NCBI GenBank assembly: GCA_019635435.1
Contig: JAHBZM010000001.1
Location: 3,534,001 to 3,598,000 of the forward strand
Length of the DNA stretch: 64,000 nt
Reading direction: 5' to 3'
Origin: Ramlibacter sp.
GTDB taxonomy: Bacteria; Pseudomonadota; Gammaproteobacteria; Burkholderiales; Burkholderiaceae_C
Below are positions 1-7,732 of the stretch, in pieces (the stretch's first letter is position 1; the number at the start of each line of letters is the position of its first letter). The position numbers and the translations under genes are program-made. The notes beneath the pieces were generated by a model. The model made no database searches. It was not told the DNA's origin and worked only from the letters and a program-made list of their open reading frames with translations.

Positions 1-354
1 CGAGACATTGGTCACCTGCAGTTCATGCATCTTCCAGGTGCCGATGAAGAACAGCACATTGCAGAAAAGCATCAACGATTCGCTGACCAGCAGGCAGGCC
101 TTCTTGCCCATCACGGGCAGGTGCTTGACCAGGGTGTCCACGCCCAGATGCCCCTTCTCGCGCATGGCGATCATGGCGCCGATGTAGGTCAGCCAGATGA
201 AGCAGTAGCGGGACATTTCGTCCGATGTGGTGATGCCGGAATTGAAGCCATAGCGCAGCACCACATTGCCGAACACCATGACCACCATGGCCAGCAGGTT
301 CAGCACCACCAGCAGTTCCAGCAGCTTGAAAAAATAGTCAATGAGTCGGCGCAA
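1..354 (-). CDS. TRAP transporter small permease DctQ (partial)
   Basis: Inner-membrane small subunit of a tripartite ATP-independent periplasmic transporter, which works with a DctM large subunit and a DctP binding protein to import organic or sugar acids. About 118 residues are visible; the C-terminus runs off the left edge. Hydrophobic helices near residues 12-30 and 45-60, a segment reading MAMREKGHLGVDTLV and a further helix are typical of DctQ. No ATG exists in frame near the N-terminus, so I chose the TTG at 352-354, which has GGAG six bases upstream. It follows the FadR-type regulator by 22 bp on the same strand, so regulator and transporter probably share a transcript. The substrate is inferred to be a hexonate or similar acid from the divergent catabolic genes. 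Confidence 0.8.
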   Translation of the reverse strand, partial: MRRLIDYFFKLLELLVVLNLLAMVVMVFGNVVLRYGFNSGITTSDEMSRYCFIWLTYIGAMIAMREKGHLGVDTLVKHLPVMGKKACLLVSESLMLFCNVLFFIGTWKMHELQVTNVS

Positions 355-376
355 CGGAGTCTCCGGACGAATGCGA

Positions 377-1120
377 TCAGCCTGCCTTGAGCAGCGGCGC
401 GGGAATGTTCAGGCGTGGCAGCTTGCGACGCGAGGCCAGCACGGTCTCGATGTCCTCGCGGGCGCCATCAATGAGCACCAGAATGGCCTTCTCGGCCTTG
501 GCTGGCTGATGCGCGATCACGGCATCGAGCACGGCGCGGTGCAACGGCAGGGAGTTCTTCGGCCCATCCTTGCGCGTGGTGGAAATCTCGAAGCTGGTGC
601 GCAGCAGCGCGCCCAGGGCCTTGCTCATCTGCACGATCATGCGGTTGCGGCAGGCGCGCAGCAGCCCCTGGTGAAAGCGCAGGTCATGCGTGACATAGTC
701 GCCGCCCTCCTCCACCGCCTTCTTCATGCCGGCGAAGGCGGCCTCGATCTCAGCAATGTCCTGGGCCGTGGCGCGCTCGGCCGCCAGCCGCACGGCCGCT
801 GGCTCCATCACGCGGCGCAGATCCTGCAGGTCGCGCAGGAATTCGGGCGTGAGTCCGGCCTTGGACTGCCAGATGATCACGTCGGGGTCGAACCAGTTCC
901 AGTGCTCCTCGGTCAACACCCGGGTGCCCACCTTGGGGCCGGAGGTCACCAGCCCCTTGGCGATCAGCGACTTGACCGCCTCGCGCACGACGGTGCGGCT
1001 CACCCCCAGTTCCTCGCACAGCAGGGGCTCGGGCGGGATGGGCAGGCCCGGTCCATAGCGACCCGCGACGATGGCTTCGCCGAGGTGGTCTACCGTGTTG
1101 CCGTGGACGTTCTTGATCAT
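377..1120 (-). CDS. FadR/GntR-family transcriptional regulator (FCD domain)
   Basis: 247-residue DNA-binding regulator. The N-terminal winged helix contains PPEPLLCEELGVSRTVVREA (about residues 29-48), the classical GntR recognition region, and the C-terminal two thirds is an all-helical FCD ligand-binding domain with the metal-site pattern DLRFHQGLLRA and a late LHRAVLDAV. I start at the internal ATG (MIKNVHGN) because the longer frame would run across the intergenic control region. It is divergent from the dehydratase operon and upstream of a TRAP gene, so it most likely represses both and is relieved by a sugar-acid intermediate. A matching operator lies at 1146-1156. Confidence 0.9.
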   Translation of the reverse strand: MIKNVHGNTVDHLGEAIVAGRYGPGLPIPPEPLLCEELGVSRTVVREAVKSLIAKGLVTSGPKVGTRVLTEEHWNWFDPDVIIWQSKAGLTPEFLRDLQDLRRVMEPAAVRLAAERATAQDIAEIEAAFAGMKKAVEEGGDYVTHDLRFHQGLLRACRNRMIVQMSKALGALLRTSFEISTTRKDGPKNSLPLHRAVLDAVIAHQPAKAEKAILVLIDGAREDIETVLASRRKLPRLNIPAPLLKAG

Positions 1121-1145
1121 GGTTTGTACTGACGGTCGCCGGCAA

Positions 1146-1156
1146 TGGTATGACGA
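1146..1156. promoter_or_regulatory. Candidate FadR-type operator
   Basis: The sequence TGGTATGACGA fits the FadR-subfamily operator pattern TNGTNNNACNA at every fixed position. It lies in the 67-bp gap between the divergent regulator and dehydratase genes, directly before a GATAAT that could be a -10 element for the rightward operon. The pattern match is seen; binding is inferred. Confidence 0.5.
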
Positions 1157-1187
1157 TAATATGAAATGCAATTCAGGACTAACCCTT

Positions 1188-2930
1188 ATGACTGACAGCG
1201 TCAAACCACGCAAGAAACCCCAAGAACTCCGCTCCCAGCAATGGTTCGGCCGCCAGGACCGCGACGGCTTTGCCTACCGCAGCTGGGTCAAGGGCAAGGG
1301 GGTGCCGCATGACCAGTTCGATGGCCGCCCGGTCATTGGCATCTGCAACACCTTCAGCGAACTCACGCCCTGCAACAGCCACTTCCGCACCCTGGCCGAG
1401 CAGGTCAAGATCGGCGTGTACGAGGCCGGTGGCTTTCCGCTGGAGTTCCCGGTGATGAGCCTGGGCGAGACCCTGCTGCGCCCCACGGCCATGCTGTACC
1501 GCAACCTCGCCAGCATGGATGTGGAAGAGTCCATTCGCGGCAACCCGATCGACGGCGTGGTGCTGCTCATGGGCTGCGACAAGACCACGCCGTCCCTCCT
1601 CATGGGTGCCTCCAGCGCCGGGCTGCCGACGATTGGCGTGAGCGGCGGGCCCATGCTCAACGGCAAATGGCGCGGGCAAGAGCTGGGCAGCGGCACCGGC
1701 GTGTGGAGCATGAGCGAACAGGTGCGCGCCGGCACCCTCAAGCTGGCCGACTTCTTCGAGGCCGAAAGCTGCATGCACCGCAGCCACGGCCACTGCATGA
1801 CCATGGGCACGGCCAGCACCATGGCCAGCATGGTCGAAGCACTGGGCATCGGCCTGCCGGGCAACGCCGCCTATCCCGCCGTGGATGGCCGGCGCAACGT
1901 GCTGGCGCGCAACGCGGGCCGCCGCATTGTCGAGATGGTGCACACCGACCAGACCATCAGCCAGGTCCTCACGCGCGAGGCTTTCGAGAACGCCATCCGC
2001 ACGCTGGCGGCGATTGGCGGCAGCACCAATGCGGTCATCCACCTGATCGCCATCGCCGGCCGCCTGGGCTTGAAGCTCACCGTGGACGACTTTGAAAAGC
2101 TGGGCAGCGAACTGCCCTGTTTGCTGAACCTGCAGCCCAGCGGCGAGCACCTGATGGAAGACTTCTGCTACGCCGGCGGCCTGCCCGTGGTGATGAAGGA
2201 AATCCAGCACCTGCTGCACCGCGACATCGTCACCGTGAGCGGCAAGACCGTGGGCGAGAACATTGCCGATGCGCAGAACCACGACCCGCGCGTGATCAAG
2301 AAATTCGACGCACCTTTCAAGGAGAAGGCCGGCATTGCCATCCTGCGCGGCAACCTGGCGCCGCGCGGCGCCGTCATCAAGCCCAGCGCCGCCACGCCCG
2401 CGCTCATGGTCCACACCGGCCGCGCCGTGGTGTTTGAAGACAGCGACGACTTCCACAAGCGCATTGACGACGAGAACCTGGACGTGGACGAGACCTGCAT
2501 CCTGGTGCTCAAGAACTGCGGGCCCAAGGGCTACCCCGGTATGGCCGAGGTCGGCAACATGCCGCTGCCACCCAAGGTCCTGAAAAAAGGCATCACCGAC
2601 ATGGTCCGCATCAGCGACGCGCGCATGAGCGGCACGGCTTACGGCACGGTGGTGCTGCACACCACGCCCGAGGCGGCGGCCGGCGGACCGCTGGCCATCG
2701 TCCTCAATGGCGACCTGATCGAGCTCAACGTACCGCAGCGCAAACTCCAGCTGCTGATCAGCGATGAGGAGCTGCAAAAGCGCCTGGCCCAATGGACGGC
2801 GCCGCCACCCGCGCTGACGTCCGGCTACTGGAAGCTCTACATTGACCACGTGCTGCAGGCCGACCAGGGCGCCGACCTGGACTTTCTCGTGGGCCAGCGC
2901 GGCGCCTTTGTGCCCAAGGACAATCATTGA
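1188..2930 (+). CDS. IlvD/Edd-family sugar-acid dehydratase
   Basis: 580-residue cytoplasmic Fe-S dehydratase that removes water from an aldonic acid to give a 2-keto-3-deoxy acid. Cluster cysteines are visible in ELTPCNSH, MGCDKTTPS and HGHCMTMGTAS, the three-cysteine arrangement of the family. The segment GGPMLNGKWRGQELGSGTG and the length point to the arabinonate/galactonate/xylonate branch rather than IlvD or Edd proper. The start is ATG 1188; an upstream in-frame ATG would overlap the regulator. It heads a run with no gaps (next ATG directly after its stop). The downstream KDGal kinase and KDPGal aldolase suggest galactonate or a related hexonate as substrate, but sequence alone does not settle this. 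Confidence 0.88.
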   Translation: MTDSVKPRKKPQELRSQQWFGRQDRDGFAYRSWVKGKGVPHDQFDGRPVIGICNTFSELTPCNSHFRTLAEQVKIGVYEAGGFPLEFPVMSLGETLLRPTAMLYRNLASMDVEESIRGNPIDGVVLLMGCDKTTPSLLMGASSAGLPTIGVSGGPMLNGKWRGQELGSGTGVWSMSEQVRAGTLKLADFFEAESCMHRSHGHCMTMGTASTMASMVEALGIGLPGNAAYPAVDGRRNVLARNAGRRIVEMVHTDQTISQVLTREAFENAIRTLAAIGGSTNAVIHLIAIAGRLGLKLTVDDFEKLGSELPCLLNLQPSGEHLMEDFCYAGGLPVVMKEIQHLLHRDIVTVSGKTVGENIADAQNHDPRVIKKFDAPFKEKAGIAILRGNLAPRGAVIKPSAATPALMVHTGRAVVFEDSDDFHKRIDDENLDVDETCILVLKNCGPKGYPGMAEVGNMPLPPKVLKKGITDMVRISDARMSGTAYGTVVLHTTPEAAAGGPLAIVLNGDLIELNVPQRKLQLLISDEELQKRLAQWTAPPPALTSGYWKLYIDHVLQADQGADLDFLVGQRGAFVPKDNH

Positions 2931-3869
2931 ATGCACAAGCACTTTGATGTGGTGGCCCTGGGTGAGGGCATGGTGGAGTTCAACCAGACACGGGCCGGCG
3001 AGCCCACCTACTTGCAGGGTTTTGGCGGCGACACCAGCAACGCGGTGATCGCCGCCGCGCGCGCAGGGGCGCGCACGGCTTACCTGAGCCGCGTGGGCGA
3101 CGACTGGTCGGGCCAGCGCCTGCTGGAACTGTGGCGGCACGAGGGCGTGGACTGCGAGGCGATTGAAGTGGCTGACGATGCGCCCACGGGCCTGTACTTC
3201 GTGACGCACGGCCACGGCCCCCAGGGCCATGGCCATGAGTTCGGCTACCAGCGCAAGGGCTCGGCGGCCTCGCGCATGACCCCGGCCTGGTTTGAGGGCC
3301 GCCCGCGGCAGGTGGTGGCGCAGTCGCGCGTGCTGCATGTGTCGGGCATCTCCCTGGCCTTGTCCGACAGCGCGGCCGCGACGGTCCTCGCGGCCATGCA
3401 GTCCGCCCGCGAGGCCGGCACGCTGGTGTCGTTCGATGCCAACCTGCGGCTCAAGCTGTGGCCCATCGACAAGGCCCGCGCAAGCATCGAGGAAGCCATC
3501 GCGCTGTGCGACATCTTCCTGCCCAGCCTGGATGACGTCACGGCACTGACCGGCCTGACCGACCCGGGCGCCGTCGTGTCCTGGGGCCATGCACTGGGCG
3601 CGGAAACAGTGGTGCTCAAGCTCGGAGAACGCGGCGCCCTGGTCAGCAACGGCACGCAGCGCCAGCAGGTTCCCGGCAAGGCCGCCCGCATGGTGGACGC
3701 CACGGGGGCCGGCGACTGCTTCTGCGGCAACCTGCTGGCGCGCATGGCCCGGGGTGATGGCGTGTTCACCGCCGCCGGCTATGCCAACGCGGCGGCGGCG
3801 CTGGCCGTGCAGGGCTTTGGCGCGGTGGCGCCCCTGCCCCGGCCCGACCAGGTGGAGAGCCTGTTGTGA
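2931..3869 (+). CDS. kdgK: PfkB-family sugar kinase, likely 2-keto-3-deoxygluconate kinase
   Basis: 312-residue ribokinase-fold kinase that phosphorylates a 2-keto-3-deoxy sugar acid with ATP. The N-terminal GGDTSNAVIAAARAG and the C-terminal DATGAGDCFCGNLLARMARG (catalytic Asp in GAGD) are the two PfkB signatures. It begins at the base after the dehydratase stop and its stop overlaps the next gene start (GTGA), so translation is coupled. The product of the upstream dehydratase would be its substrate. A second, unrelated kinase for the same kind of substrate follows immediately. Confidence 0.85.
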   Translation: MHKHFDVVALGEGMVEFNQTRAGEPTYLQGFGGDTSNAVIAAARAGARTAYLSRVGDDWSGQRLLELWRHEGVDCEAIEVADDAPTGLYFVTHGHGPQGHGHEFGYQRKGSAASRMTPAWFEGRPRQVVAQSRVLHVSGISLALSDSAAATVLAAMQSAREAGTLVSFDANLRLKLWPIDKARASIEEAIALCDIFLPSLDDVTALTGLTDPGAVVSWGHALGAETVVLKLGERGALVSNGTQRQQVPGKAARMVDATGAGDCFCGNLLARMARGDGVFTAAGYANAAAALAVQGFGAVAPLPRPDQVESLL

Positions 3870-4777
3870 ATTCGCTGGTGGCGCTGGACTGGGGCACCAG
3901 TTCCCTGCGCGCCGCGCACCTGGATGCCCAGGGCCAGGTGCTGGAGGAGCGCACCTCGGGGGACGGCATCCTGAACGTGGCGCCCGGCCAGTTTGCTACG
4001 GTATTCATAGCAACCTGTGGCCGCTGGCTAAGGACTACAGGCACTTTTTGCCTGATATCGGGGATGGCGGGCAGCCGCCAGGGCTGGATGGAAACCCCCT
4101 ACTGCCCCTGCCCCGCGGGATTTGACGACATCGCCAGGTCGCTGGCCTGGTTGCCGGCGTTGCCCGGGCCGGCGGGCGATGTGCGCATCGCCTTCGTGCC
4201 GGGGCTGAGCTGCGAGCACGACGGCGTCCCCGACGTGATGCGCGGCGAGGAAGTCCAGGTGTTCGGCGCGCTGCGCATCGCGGGTCTGGCCGACGCCACC
4301 GTGGTGCTGCCGGGCACGCACAGCAAGTGGGTCACGGTGCGCGGGCAGCGCATCGAGCGCTTTCGCACCTTCATGACGGGCGAGTTCTTCGCGCTGCTAC
4401 GCCAGCACTCGATCCTGTCGCGCACCATGGCGGCCGAGGACGGGCCGCTTGACCTGCCCGCGTTCGACCAGGGCGTGGACCGGGCGCTGAACGGCACCAG
4501 TTTGCTGGCCACGGCGTTCAGCGCGCGCACCCTGGCGCTGTTCGGGAAGATGAGCGCAACCGCCCTGCCCAGCTACCTGTCCGGCCTGGTCATCGGCGAA
4601 GAGCTGCGGTCCCAGGCCGCGCCAGGCGACACCGTCCTGGTGGTGGGAGCGCCCGCGCTGACGCAGCGCTACGCGCGCGCACTGGAGCGTTGCGGCATGA
4701 AGGCCCACTGCATGGGCCCGCAAGCCACCTGGCAAGGCCTGCACGCCGTGGCACAGCAACTGGAAGACACCCCATGA
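3866..4777 (+). CDS. dgoK: 2-dehydro-3-deoxygalactonokinase
   Basis: 303-residue kinase of the DgoK family that makes 2-keto-3-deoxy-6-phosphogalactonate. The N-terminal ALDWGTSSLRAAHLD is a phosphate-binding motif of the ASKHA fold; SGMAGSRQGW, LPGTHSKWV and FMTGEFFALLR are DgoK landmarks. It starts with GTG overlapping the kdgK stop, and ends in an ATGA overlap with dgoA. Residues about 44-63 are encoded by a dispersed repeat (3995-4052); the reading frame stays open and the segment replaces family sequence at about the normal length. Activity is probable because all flanking motifs are intact. Confidence 0.88.
   Translation: MNSLVALDWGTSSLRAAHLDAQGQVLEERTSGDGILNVAPGQFATVFIATCGRWLRTTGTFCLISGMAGSRQGWMETPYCPCPAGFDDIARSLAWLPALPGPAGDVRIAFVPGLSCEHDGVPDVMRGEEVQVFGALRIAGLADATVVLPGTHSKWVTVRGQRIERFRTFMTGEFFALLRQHSILSRTMAAEDGPLDLPAFDQGVDRALNGTSLLATAFSARTLALFGKMSATALPSYLSGLVIGEELRSQAAPGDTVLVVGAPALTQRYARALERCGMKAHCMGPQATWQGLHAVAQQLEDTP
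3995..4052 (+). repeat. Dispersed palindromic element, copy 1 (inside dgoK)
   Basis: Head GCTACGGTATTCATAGC (17 nt), then 20 nt, then GGACTACAGGC and a run of five T. It is read in frame from GCT and gives A-T-V-F-I-A at dgoK residue 44 and T-G-T-F near the end. It has the same architecture as the copies at 5368, 18258, 33342, 42350, 43597, 46396 and 58336. Confidence 0.85.
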
Positions 4778-5412
4778 CCGCCAACGACCGCCTTCATTCC
4801 GCCCTGGCCCGGCTGCCGCTGATCGCCATCCTGCGTGGCCTGCAGCCCCTGGAAGCCGAAGCCATTGGCACCGCCCTGGTCGACGCGGGCTGGCCCACGA
4901 TCGAGGTGCCGCTGAACTCGCCCTCGCCGCTGCAAAGCATTGCGACGCTGGCCACCCGGTTTCCGCAGGCCCTGGTGGGCGCGGGCACGGTGGTGTCGGT
5001 CCAGCAGGTGCGCGAGGTGCGCGACGCCGGTGGGCAACTCATCGTCTCGCCCCATTTCAATGCCGACTTGGTGCGCGAGGCCGCGCGGCTGGGCATGGTC
5101 TGCCTGCCCGGGGTCATGACCGCCACCGAGGCCTTCGCCGCGCTCGACGCCGGCGCCAGCGGCCTCAAGCTGTTTCCCGCGGAGATGATCCCGCCGGCCG
5201 CGGTCAAGGCACTTGCCGCCGTGCTGCCGGCCGGCACGCGGATGTTGCCCGTGGGCGGCGTCTCGCCCGCCAGCCTGCCGGCTTACCTGGCCGCCGGCGC
5301 GGCCGGCTTCGGCATCGGCTCGGCCCTGTTCAAGCCTGGCATGAGCGCCGCCCAGGTGCACGAGAACGCTATGAATTTCGTAGCAAGCTGTGCCGGTATC
5401 ATCAGGACATGA
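4774..5412 (+). CDS. dgoA: 2-dehydro-3-deoxy-6-phosphogalactonate aldolase
   Basis: 212-residue class I aldolase that splits KDPGal into pyruvate and glyceraldehyde 3-phosphate. It shows the KDPG/KDPGal aldolase pattern: LIAILRG near the N-terminus, IEVPLNSP, VGAGTVV, and the Schiff-base lysine in SGLKLFPAEM. LNSPSP favours the galactonate form over Eda. The start ATG overlaps the dgoK stop (ATGA) and the stop overlaps the SDR start (ATGA). The last 13 or so codons, from residue 199 (A-M-N-F-V-A), are encoded by a dispersed repeat, so the natural C-terminus appears to have been replaced or extended by the element. Confidence 0.9.
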   Translation: MTANDRLHSALARLPLIAILRGLQPLEAEAIGTALVDAGWPTIEVPLNSPSPLQSIATLATRFPQALVGAGTVVSVQQVREVRDAGGQLIVSPHFNADLVREAARLGMVCLPGVMTATEAFAALDAGASGLKLFPAEMIPPAAVKALAAVLPAGTRMLPVGGVSPASLPAYLAAGAAGFGIGSALFKPGMSAAQVHENAMNFVASCAGIIRT

Positions 5413-5425
5413 GCACTCTTTCATC
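5368..5425 (+). repeat. Dispersed palindromic element, copy 2 (dgoA/SDR junction)
   Basis: Head GCTATGAATTTCGTAGC at 5368-5384, then 20 nt, then GGACATGAGC with a T-rich end. The stop codon of dgoA and the ATG of the following SDR both lie in its core (ACATGAG), so the translational overlap of the two genes is made of element sequence. It is read in the same codon phase as copy 1. Confidence 0.75.
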
Positions 5426-6242
5426 CATCAACCCGAGCGCCGTTTCGTTTGGACTCAAGGGCCGCGTGGCCCTGGTCACGGGCGGCGCGCAGGGCATCGG
5501 CGAAGCCTGCGTGCGCCGCTTCGCCACCGAGGGCGCGCAGGTCATGATCGTGGACATGGCCGACGCCCCCGGCCAGGCGCTGGCCGCTGAACTGGGCGCC
5601 GACTACATCCATTGCGACGTGGGCGACAAGGCGCAGGTCGATGCACTCGTGGCCCAGACCCTCGCCCGGCATGGCCGCATTGATGTACTGGTCAACAATG
5701 CCGGCATCTTCCGGGCCGCCGAGTTTCTGGACGTCACCGAGGCCGACTTCGACGCCGTGCTGCGCGTCAATCTCAAGGGCTCGTTTCTGGTCGGGCAGGC
5801 CGTCGCGCGTGCCATGGCGGCCGCGCCAGGGCAGCCCGGCCCGGGCGGCGCCGCGGTGCGGGGCGCCATCGTCAACATGAGCTCGGTGAACGGCACGCTC
5901 ACCATTCCCACCATTTCCAGCTACAACGTGAGCAAGGGCGGCATCAACCAGCTCACCCGCGTGATGGCGCTGGCACTGGCCGACAAGGGCATCCGGGTCA
6001 ATGCCGTGGCACCCGGCACCATCGCCACCGAACTGGCCGCCAAAGCCGTGCTGACCAGCGACGAGGCCAAGGCCCGCATCATGAGCCGCACTCCCATGGG
6101 CCGGCTGGGCGAACCCTTCGAGATTGCCGACGCCGTGGCGTACCTTGCGAGCGATGCCGCCAGCTACATCACCGGCGAGATCGTGGTGGTGGACGGCGGG
6201 CGCATGACGCTGAACTACACCATGCCCGTTCCGGGCCACTAG
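5409..6242 (+). CDS. SDR-family sugar dehydrogenase (last gene of the hexonate operon)
   Basis: 277-residue short-chain dehydrogenase. The NAD-binding glycine motif TGGAQGIG is at about residues 25-32, NNAG at about 98-101, the catalytic Ser is in NMSSVNG and Tyr/Lys in SYNVSKGG; the end VVVDGGRMT is typical of classical SDRs. Its place at the end of the dehydratase-kinase-aldolase run suggests it oxidises an aldose or sugar lactol to feed the pathway, for example a galactose or fucose 1-dehydrogenase. That role is inferred from context. The start ATG lies inside a dispersed repeat. Confidence 0.85.
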   Translation: MSTLSSINPSAVSFGLKGRVALVTGGAQGIGEACVRRFATEGAQVMIVDMADAPGQALAAELGADYIHCDVGDKAQVDALVAQTLARHGRIDVLVNNAGIFRAAEFLDVTEADFDAVLRVNLKGSFLVGQAVARAMAAAPGQPGPGGAAVRGAIVNMSSVNGTLTIPTISSYNVSKGGINQLTRVMALALADKGIRVNAVAPGTIATELAAKAVLTSDEAKARIMSRTPMGRLGEPFEIADAVAYLASDAASYITGEIVVVDGGRMTLNYTMPVPGH

Positions 6243-6289
6243 CCGCCCCTGAAGGCGAGCCCGTCTCATTGCGGCGCCGCCGGCCCCGC

Positions 6290-7060
6290 TCAGTTGCCCT
6301 GCATGTGGCGGGCGTACAGCTTCTGCATGCCGCCGATCCAGCGGTCGTAGTCCTGCGACTTGCCGCGGAAATAATCCAGCACCTCGGGGTGCGGCAGCAC
6401 GAGGAATTTTTCGTCCCTCAGGGTGGTCATGACTGCTTCGGCCACCTGCGCGGGCGTGAGGATGCCGTCCTGCCCGGCCGAGCCGCCATCGCCGGTCACC
6501 ATGTCGGTCTGCACCGACTGCGGGCACAGGCAGGCCACGCGCACGCCCTTGCGGCCGTAGGCAATGCGCAGCCACTCCGCGATGGCGAGCGCCGCATGCT
6601 TGGTCACGCCGTAGGGCGCGGACTCCACGATGTTCAGCAACCCGGCCGCCGACGCGGTGACCAGGAACGCCCCCTCGCCTCGCGCCACCATCTCGGGCAT
6701 CACCGCGCGGGCCGCCCAGACATGGGCCATGCCATGGATCTGCCACATCTTGTCCCACAGCGGGTCTTCCAGGTCGATGCCACCGGGGCGGCCCAGAATC
6801 CCGGCGTTGGAAAAATACGCATCGACCTGCCCGAAGCGCTCCCGCGTGATGGCCACCAGCGCCTGGATGTCGGCTTCCTGGCTCACGTCGCAGCGCACCG
6901 CCACGCCCCCCATCTCGGCCGCCACGCCCTGGGCGCGCTCCAGGTTCACGTCGGCCACCACCACGCCTCGCGCACCGTCCTGCGCGAGCCGCAGCGCCAG
7001 GCCCCGCCCGATGCCGCTGGCGCCACCGGTCACGATGGCTACCTTGCCCTTGAATTCCAT
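6290..7060 (-). CDS. SDR-family oxidoreductase
   Basis: 256-residue short-chain dehydrogenase. It shows VTGGASGIGRG (cofactor binding), the variant SNAG for NNAG, a catalytic Ser in TASAAG and YGVTKHA with Tyr and Lys. The C-terminal extension LDYFRGKSQDYDRWIGGMQ is found in a subgroup often annotated as generic SDR or carbonyl reductase. It converges with the upstream SDR and is divergent from the J-domain gene. The substrate cannot be told from sequence. Confidence 0.85.
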   Translation of the reverse strand: MEFKGKVAIVTGGASGIGRGLALRLAQDGARGVVVADVNLERAQGVAAEMGGVAVRCDVSQEADIQALVAITRERFGQVDAYFSNAGILGRPGGIDLEDPLWDKMWQIHGMAHVWAARAVMPEMVARGEGAFLVTASAAGLLNIVESAPYGVTKHAALAIAEWLRIAYGRKGVRVACLCPQSVQTDMVTGDGGSAGQDGILTPAQVAEAVMTTLRDEKFLVLPHPEVLDYFRGKSQDYDRWIGGMQKLYARHMQGN

Positions 7061-7164
7061 GGTCAGTCTCCTTCAGGGCACCAGTATCGGCGCAGGCTGC
7101 CGTGATGTTTGCCGCGCAGGCGACATGTTGTCGCCCATGCGCGGGCAGCGCTACACTGCGGCGC

Positions 7165-7716
7165 ATGACGCGACGTGCCGCCACTTTCTATGAGCTGCTG
7201 GGCGTGGGCCGCGAGGCCACGGCGGACGACATCCGCACCGGATACCGCCGCCGCGCGCAAAAGTTCCACCCCGACAAGTACCGTGGCAAGGGCGATGCGG
7301 CCGCCATCATGGCCCAGATCAACCGGGCGTATGAAGTGCTGTCCGATGCCAGCCGGCGCACCGCCTACGACAGCGACATGGACGCCGCGGTCCAGGGCAG
7401 CCGCGTGGTGCCCATTGCGCCGCTGGGCATTGGCGGATGGCCCTGGTATGTGCTGTGCGCGACGCTGTGCGTGATCCTGCTGGCCCTGGGCTTCATCGCA
7501 CTTCGCACCCTGGCGCCGCAACGCGCCACCTACGTGCCGGGCCCTGCAGCCGCCGCCACACTGCCCGTGGAGCCGGTCAACGCCGTCGCCGCCCCTGAAA
7601 TCAAGCCCTGGCAGGCCCCCGAGGCGCGCGCCGTGCCCCTGGCCGACGACCCCGTTTCCCGGCTGGTCCGCGACGGGGTGCTGGCACCGGCGCAGCGCGC
7701 CACGCCCCAGCGATGA
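7165..7716 (+). CDS. Membrane-anchored J-domain protein
   Basis: 183-residue protein with an N-terminal DnaJ domain (residues about 7-70) carrying the essential HPD tripeptide (residues 35-37) and the helix IMAQINRAYEVLSD. A single transmembrane helix at about 92-113 is followed by a Pro/Ala-rich tail of about 70 residues. There is no Gly/Phe region or zinc finger, so it is a class III co-chaperone that would stimulate DnaK at the inner membrane. The start is ATG 7165; the longer frame reads through the intergenic gap. The client is unknown. Confidence 0.85.
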   Translation: MTRRAATFYELLGVGREATADDIRTGYRRRAQKFHPDKYRGKGDAAAIMAQINRAYEVLSDASRRTAYDSDMDAAVQGSRVVPIAPLGIGGWPWYVLCATLCVILLALGFIALRTLAPQRATYVPGPAAAATLPVEPVNAVAAPEIKPWQAPEARAVPLADDPVSRLVRDGVLAPAQRATPQR

Positions 7717-7732
7717 CGCGGGTCGAACGCGT

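Noticed and set aside
861..885. TTGGACTGCCAG in the FadR-type regulator as a further repeat copy
   Set aside because: There is no 17-nt palindromic head 20 nt before it on either strand, so it is a chance match to the core.
1179..3590. 803-residue open frame on the minus strand across the dehydratase and kdgK genes
   Set aside because: It is antisense to two clear enzymes and its translation is low-complexity (His, Gly, Ala, Arg-rich), a shadow of high-GC codon use.
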